In this document: one piece after another, positions 41,041-44,862 of the stretch | Position numbering within the stretch: the stretch's first letter is position 1 | Layout of the letters: every line of letters begins with the position of its first letter | The notes under the pieces: model-generated | Databases searched by the model: none | Seen by the model: only the letters and a program-made list of their open reading frames with translations | Told to the model about the DNA's origin: nothing | Position numbers and translations under genes: made by a program | From: Frankia canadensis | GTDB lineage: Bacteria; Actinomycetota; Actinomycetes; Frankiales; Frankiaceae | Reading direction: 5' to 3' | DNA length: 44,862 bases | NCBI RefSeq assembly: GCF_900197875.1 | Contig: NZ_FZMO01000235.1 | Coordinates: forward strand, 1-44,862

Positions 41041-42071
41041 CGCGCGGGCGTGCCGAGGTGGCCGCGCGCGCCGCGCGGACCGGGGCGCCGAAGGGTGCCG
41101 CGCAGGCGGCCGAGCGCAGTCCCGCCCCGGCGCGGCGCGGCCAGGTGGGCGACGAACAGCACCCAGGCGGCGGGCCCGGGCCGGGCGTGAACGGCGGCGC
41201 GGCGAGCGACCCCCAGCGCCGCGCCGCGGCTGCCCTCGGACAGGGCCATCAGCGCGGTGACGCACAGCAGGAAGTCCCCGCGGGCACGCGGGCTGCGCAC
41301 GGTCGACTCGGCGAACTCCTGGCTGCGCCGCCAGCCGCCACGCGGCTGCGAGGCCGACGTGCCCGGCGGATGGGACAGGTAGCGCACCAGCGGCTCGGGC
41401 AGCATGACCACCCGGACCTCGGGATGGCGGGCGGCGCGGATCACCCACTCCCAGTCCTCGTGCAGGGTGCGCGCCTCGTCCCAGGGCACCACGCGCAGCA
41501 GCTCCCGGTCGCACAGCAGGGTGGACGAACCCATGCCGAAGCCGCTGTCGCGGCGCGGCGAACGGCGGAACAGGAACTCGGCGACGTCCTCGCCGGGCGC
41601 CCGCATGGTGCGGCGCGGGGCCACGTCGAGGACCGCGCCGGCGCCGTCGACGACCAGGACCGGGCAGGAGACCAGCGGCAGCCGGGCGCCGCGCCGCGCC
41701 GCGCGGTAGGCGGCGACCTGGCGCTCCAGCTTGTCGGGGAGCCATTCGTCGTCGTCGTCGAGGAACGCGACGAGGTCGCCGGCGGCCTGGCGAGCGCCGC
41801 GCATACGGGTACCCGCCGGGCCCGCCCCGCCGCCGGTGACCATGACGTCGACCAGCGGCTCGTCCCGGACGGCGGCGGGCAGCCCGCTGCCGTCGGACCC
41901 GTCGACCACGACGACGATCTTGGCGGGCCGTCGGGTCTGCCCGGCGGCACTACGCACAGCCGCGAGCAGCGTGTCCCGGCCAACCGTCGGGATCACCACT
42001 GTCACCGCGAGCTCGCGGTCCACGCCGGCCGGGTCCGGCGTCTGGGAGGTGCCGGTGCCGGGGGCGGTCAT
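41037..42071 (-). CDS. Glycosyltransferase family 2
   Basis: A 344-residue GT2 of the Rossmann GT-A type. It has VTVVIPTVGRDTLLAAVRS near residue 23 and VVVVDGSDGSG, then AFLDDDDEWLPDKLERQ (about 103-118, a D-x-D variant with four Asp) and the downstream GMGSSTLLCDRELL and EDWEWVIRAARH, where ED is the catalytic pair typical of this class. The C-terminal 90 residues are Arg/Ala/Gly-rich with a hydrophobic stretch (PAAWVLFVAHLAAP). ATG 42071 overlaps the stop of the fusion gene (ATGA). Likely adds one sugar to a lipid-linked intermediate. Confidence 0.88.
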   Translation of the reverse strand: MTAPGTGTSQTPDPAGVDRELAVTVVIPTVGRDTLLAAVRSAAGQTRRPAKIVVVVDGSDGSGLPAAVRDEPLVDVMVTGGGAGPAGTRMRGARQAAGDLVAFLDDDDEWLPDKLERQVAAYRAARRGARLPLVSCPVLVVDGAGAVLDVAPRRTMRAPGEDVAEFLFRRSPRRDSGFGMGSSTLLCDRELLRVVPWDEARTLHEDWEWVIRAARHPEVRVVMLPEPLVRYLSHPPGTSASQPRGGWRRSQEFAESTVRSPRARGDFLLCVTALMALSEGSRGAALGVARRAAVHARPGPAAWVLFVAHLAAPRRGGTALGRLRGTLRRPGPRGARGHLGTPAR

Positions 42072-44110
42072 GCCGCGGTGTCGGCGAGGTCCGCGGGCCG
42101 GGCGTCGACCAGCTCGGGCTGGCGGGTCGGGCCGAGCAGCCGGTCGAACAGATCCTGATAGCGCCGCGCCGTCTCGGCCCACGACGTCGGGTCGGGGTAG
42201 CGCCGGCCGCACCGCGCCGGCAGCTCGCGCAGCGCCGCGAGCAGGGCAGGCACATCGGCCGGCGGGACGAGCCCGGCACCGGGGTAGCGCAGGGCGATCT
42301 CGGTGAGACCGCCGACCTCGGTGACGATGACGGGCAGACCCGCGGCCATGGTCACGTGCAACGGGCCGGACGCCGACGAGCGCCGGTACGGCAGCACGAC
42401 GGCGTCCGCGGCCGCGAAGTAGGAGTTCACCTCGACGTCGCTGACATACCGATTGACCAGGACGATGCGGTCCCGGTGCGGGGAGCGCTCGATCATCCTG
42501 ATCGGCAGGGTGTGGCCTTCCCAGGTCTCGCCGACAACCGTCAGCCGAAAGCGGCCCGCTTCCTCCTCGGTCAGCCGGTCGAACGCGGCGAGCAGATCCT
42601 CGAGCCCCTTGTAGGGACGAATAGTGCCGAAGAACAGCAGGTTCGTGACCGAGTCATGCCGCCGCGGGGCGGGCACACCGCCGCTGCCCGCGTGCTGCTC
42701 ATACGGGCCGTGCGCGATGACCGCGACCGGAAGATCGGGATTGGCGAACCGTTTCCGAACGACGTCGGCGTCGTGTTCGGAATGGACGACCAGCGCGTCG
42801 GCGCGGCGCAGCAGTGCCGGCAGGAACCGGTTCACATAGGCGGCCACCCCGGGACGGGCAGCCTCGCCCGTGTCCTGCGTCTCGTGGAACTCGAGAACGA
42901 CGCGGGCGCCGCGGGCACGGGCGAACGCGGCCAGCGCCAGATAGCTGTGCAGCACCGTTCCGGTCCACCACTGGAAGACGACGACCTCGGGCCGCTCGCG
43001 GGCGAGGAATGTGAGCGCCCGCGCCATCGACGAGCCCCAGAACCAGTCGACTCCGTCGAACACCGGAACGGAGTCCGGATACCGCTGGCTGACGATCGTC
43101 CGATCACCGACCCGGGAACGCCCCGGATAGAACCGGGCCGGCAGCAGGCGGCGCATCAGCACGACCGAGGCCCGCGGGTCGCCGGCACGGTCGAATGCCC
43201 GGGCCAGCTGATGCGTGTAATAGCTGATTCCGGAAACGAATTCCCAGCCAGAGCCGACGACGCAGATCCGCGGACCGGATGGTTCGGCGGCCGACGCCAC
43301 CGACCGGGCGGGCCGGGCGGAGCGGGCAGACCGGGCCGAGCGGGCGGACCGGGCCGAGCGGCCACCGAACCGGCGCCGCCACGGATCGGTGCTCGCTCGC
43401 CGCCGCGACTCGACGAGGATCGTGCGCAGCACGCGCAGGCCATCCGAGAAAGCGTTGAGGTTGCTGACGCCGAACAGGCGCCGGTGCTCGAAGCTCGGCA
43501 CCTCGGCCACCCGCAGGCCGGCCTGCGACACGCGCATGTTGATCAGGGTCTCGACCTCGAAGCCGTCGCCCCAGCGGACGGCGGTGCCGGGACTGCCCGG
43601 ATCGAGGTCGAGGAACGGCAGGCAATGCCGCCAGAACGCGTTGTAGCCGTAGCACAGGTCGGAGTAGTCACTGCCGATCAGTGCATTGACCAGCTGGTTC
43701 AGCCCGGCGTTGCCGGCACGGCGGAATCGGGTGATGTCGCTGCTGCCGCCACCGGAGCGGAACCGGGTGCCCTTCGCGTAGTCCGCGCCGGCGACCAGAG
43801 CGGCGACGAAGGCGTCGATCTCGCCGGGATCTGCCGACCCGTCCGCGTCGAGCATGATGATGACGTCACCGGTAGCCGCCGCGAAACCGCAGGCCAGCGC
43901 GTTCCCCTTGCCGCGCCGCGTCTGGTGCACGATCACCGCGTCCGGGCGCAGCGACCGGGCCACCGCGACGGTGTCGTCGGTGGAGCGGCCGTCGACGACG
44001 ATGACCTCGGCCTCCGCCGGAAGCCGGGCGAAGACGTGCGCCAGATTGCGTGCCTCGTTCAGCGTCGGGATGACAATACTGATCGACGGCGCACCGCCAG
44101 AACCGCTCAA
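42068..44110 (-). CDS. GT2-GT4 fusion glycosyltransferase
   Basis: A 680-residue two-domain protein. Residues 1 to about 240 are a GT2 domain of the DPM1/polyprenyl-phosphate glycosyltransferase kind (SIVIPTLNEARNL; VVDGRSTDDT; RRGKGNALACGF; LDADGSADP near 85; GDGFEVETLINMR). A linker near residues 247-268 has SAR repeats. From about 278 a GT-B GT4 domain starts RICVVGSGWEFVSG and ends YRRSSASGPLHVTMAAGLPV with the C-terminal sugar-nucleotide binding region. Such pairing would let one chain make a polyprenyl-phosphate sugar and use it. TTG 44110 is preferred because GGGGGGAAGCG precedes it; no ATG or GTG is better placed. It heads the eight-gene operon. Confidence 0.85.
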   Translation of the reverse strand: MSGSGGAPSISIVIPTLNEARNLAHVFARLPAEAEVIVVDGRSTDDTVAVARSLRPDAVIVHQTRRGKGNALACGFAAATGDVIIMLDADGSADPGEIDAFVAALVAGADYAKGTRFRSGGGSSDITRFRRAGNAGLNQLVNALIGSDYSDLCYGYNAFWRHCLPFLDLDPGSPGTAVRWGDGFEVETLINMRVSQAGLRVAEVPSFEHRRLFGVSNLNAFSDGLRVLRTILVESRRRASTDPWRRRFGGRSARSARSARSARSARPARSVASAAEPSGPRICVVGSGWEFVSGISYYTHQLARAFDRAGDPRASVVLMRRLLPARFYPGRSRVGDRTIVSQRYPDSVPVFDGVDWFWGSSMARALTFLARERPEVVVFQWWTGTVLHSYLALAAFARARGARVVLEFHETQDTGEAARPGVAAYVNRFLPALLRRADALVVHSEHDADVVRKRFANPDLPVAVIAHGPYEQHAGSGGVPAPRRHDSVTNLLFFGTIRPYKGLEDLLAAFDRLTEEEAGRFRLTVVGETWEGHTLPIRMIERSPHRDRIVLVNRYVSDVEVNSYFAAADAVVLPYRRSSASGPLHVTMAAGLPVIVTEVGGLTEIALRYPGAGLVPPADVPALLAALRELPARCGRRYPDPTSWAETARRYQDLFDRLLGPTRQPELVDARPADLADTAA
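43312..43370. repeat. SAR-repeat linker in the GT2-GT4 fusion
   Basis: Imperfect 9-15-bp repeats of cgggcggaccgggcc type encode S-A-R units between the two glycosyltransferase domains. The G/C skew and repetition suggest slippage. Confidence 0.75.
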
Positions 44111-44378
44111 CGCTTCCCCCCGGTTGCAACGTTGGTGAGCGATCAATGTCCATGCAGAGATCGCAGTGACTTCCTGGCAACAATGGCCGCGACCGGCTCG
44201 TGCCGGCATGGAAGACGGGACACCCCAAGGCCCCGCCGCACGCGTGAATCCCCACTCGAGACAACCGGGCCGGGCCCCCGCCCCCTTTTTCGCCATATCA
44301 GCCGGTTCTCGGCGGCGAGCTTAGCATGCCGGCCAGCCGACCGTCGACGGGAGCATTCCTCGCCGCGTATCACGGACA

Positions 44379-44409
44379 TATCAGCCTGATAACAATAGTT
44401 CAGTTGTTA
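44379..44409. promoter_or_regulatory. Two adjoining palindromes, possible operator
   Basis: TATCAG-C-CTGATA at 44379-44391 is a perfect palindrome, and TAACAA (44390-44395) pairs with TTGTTA (44404-44409) across an 8-base spacer. They share two bases and sit 270-300 bp upstream of TTG 44110 in an AT-rich pocket. The arrangement resembles binding sites for dimeric regulators. Confidence 0.45.
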
Positions 44410-44652
44410 GCCCGAGCCCGCCGCAGCAGCCACCTCGAATCATCCGACCTTTTCGCCGGCGGTATGCGAGAGCATCGCCCCGCCACCCTTCAGCGAAACA
44501 TCTCCGATGGTGCCACCCATCGTCGCCGAACCACAGCGGCCCGTTCCTGGTGTGTTATGAATCACCGCGCCATGCCCAGCAACCACGGCGAGATATTGGA
44601 CCGCCTGCTACAAGCTTTCACCTGTTTCTGTTCCGGCAGCGCCGAGAACGGA

Positions 44653-44688
44653 GACGGCCCCGTCCCACCGAGGTGGGACGGGGCCGTC
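44653..44688. terminator. Perfect 17-bp terminator hairpin
   Basis: gacggccccgtcccacc (44653-44669) and ggtgggacggggccgtc (44672-44688) pair perfectly with a GA turn (effective CGAG loop). It lies 38 bases beyond the stop of the minus-strand sugar transferase at 44727 and would terminate that transcript. No T run follows. Confidence 0.92.
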
Positions 44689-44726
44689 CAGCAGGCGGGT
44701 TCCCCGCCGCTCGGTCGCGCCTGGAC

Positions 44727-44862
44727 TCAGTACGCACCCTCGCGGCGCAGCACGGCGAACACGGTCCGCCAGAGGATGTAGAAGTCGAGCGGGAGGGACC
44801 AGTTCTGCACGTAGCGCAGGTCGAGCCGGACCGACTCGTCCCACTCCAGATCGGAGCGCCCA
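44727..44862 (-). CDS. Polyprenyl-phosphate glycosylphosphotransferase, C-terminus only
   Basis: The final 45 residues of a bacterial sugar transferase (WbaP/exopolysaccharide glycosylphosphotransferase family), running off the right edge. The visible end includes SDLEWDESVRLDLRYVQNWS and LDFYILWRTVFAVL, ending REGAY. These are the standard C-terminus of enzymes that move a sugar-1-phosphate from a nucleotide sugar to undecaprenyl phosphate, the first step in lipid-linked glycan assembly. Stop TGA is at 44727-44729, with a strong terminator after it. The start is outside the window. Its position fits it as the initiating enzyme for the adjoining polysaccharide operon. Confidence 0.85.
   Translation of the reverse strand, partial: GRSDLEWDESVRLDLRYVQNWSLPLDFYILWRTVFAVLRREGAY

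Larger units (their letters stand above)
44111..44726. other. Intergenic region upstream of the glycosyltransferase operon
   Basis: A 616-bp gap between the GT2-GT4 start and the sugar transferase stop, with visibly lower G+C in 44360-44600. It holds a pair of inverted repeats (44379-44409) and the strong terminator (44653-44688). The operon promoter must lie here but I could not choose one with confidence. No credible short gene was seen. Confidence 0.55.

Noticed and set aside
42356-44389. A 677-codon plus-strand frame antisense to the GT2-GT4 fusion
   Set aside because: No motifs, opposed to a two-domain glycosyltransferase with full catalytic residues.
1-44862. CRISPR arrays, tRNA/rRNA genes, insertion sequences, phage integrase or attachment sites
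   Set aside because: I looked for repeat-spacer periodicity, tRNA-like cloverleafs with CCA-proximal ends and transposase motifs by eye and saw none; only short local repeats were found.

Overview
The window is about 75% G+C with strong third-position GC bias, frequent GTG/TTG starts and ATGA/GTGA gene overlaps. It is chromosomal DNA of a high-GC actinobacterium. The gene content and style (sigE-rseA-htrA-tatB-mrp block, folP2, DUF3117, exopolysaccharide genes) would fit Frankia or a relative, but the genus is an inference. I see no rRNA, tRNA, CRISPR array, transposase or integrase.

Left part (1-12000): a TerD-family stress protein cut by the left edge; a suppressor-of-fused-like protein; a PhoD-type phosphatase whose Tat signal lies in a different frame from its mature domain; cytochrome c oxidase subunit I (ctaD); a diacylglycerol/lipid kinase; a zinc-ribbon protein (DUF6758-like); a divergent GABA-aminotransferase / aldehyde-dehydrogenase pair; a PHP phosphoesterase; and a MarR regulator.

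Middle part (12300-27350): a block collinear in content with the Mycobacterium tuberculosis Rv1205-Rv1229c region. It holds mrp, tatB, htrA, rseA-like anti-sigma factor, sigE-like ECF sigma factor, a divergent O-methyltransferase, a large disordered membrane protein, a small conserved protein, pepA, a 55-aa DUF3117 gene, a DivIVA-like protein, folP2 and two overlapping LOG-family genes. The sigma factor, anti-sigma factor, protease and Tat component look like one envelope-stress module. ECF-type promoter matches (GGAAC-N17-CGTT) precede sigE and, more weakly, htrA.

Right part (27400-44862): a surface or extracellular polysaccharide locus. A secreted GH5 glycosidase diverges from a three-gene plus-strand operon: an exosortase-like membrane protein whose catalytic Cys appears to be Gly, a processive-type GT2, and a GT-C mannosyltransferase-like protein. 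Facing it is a tightly coupled eight-gene minus-strand operon: a GT2-GT4 fusion, a GT2, a Wzx-like flippase, a small membrane protein, a GT2, a GT-C protein, a condensation/PapA-like acyltransferase and a GH16 lipoprotein. At the right edge is the C-terminus of a polyprenyl-phosphate glycosylphosphotransferase, followed by a perfect 17-bp terminator hairpin. Together they could build, acylate, flip and trim a lipid-linked glycan.

Short tandem duplications (13, 16, 17 and 18 bp) recur at gene boundaries: the terD start, the marR stop, the DUF3117 stop and the aldehyde dehydrogenase leader. The most novel-looking items are the Cys-less exosortase operon with a leaderless 39-codon ORF upstream, the PhoD double frame break, and the duplicated terD initiation site.
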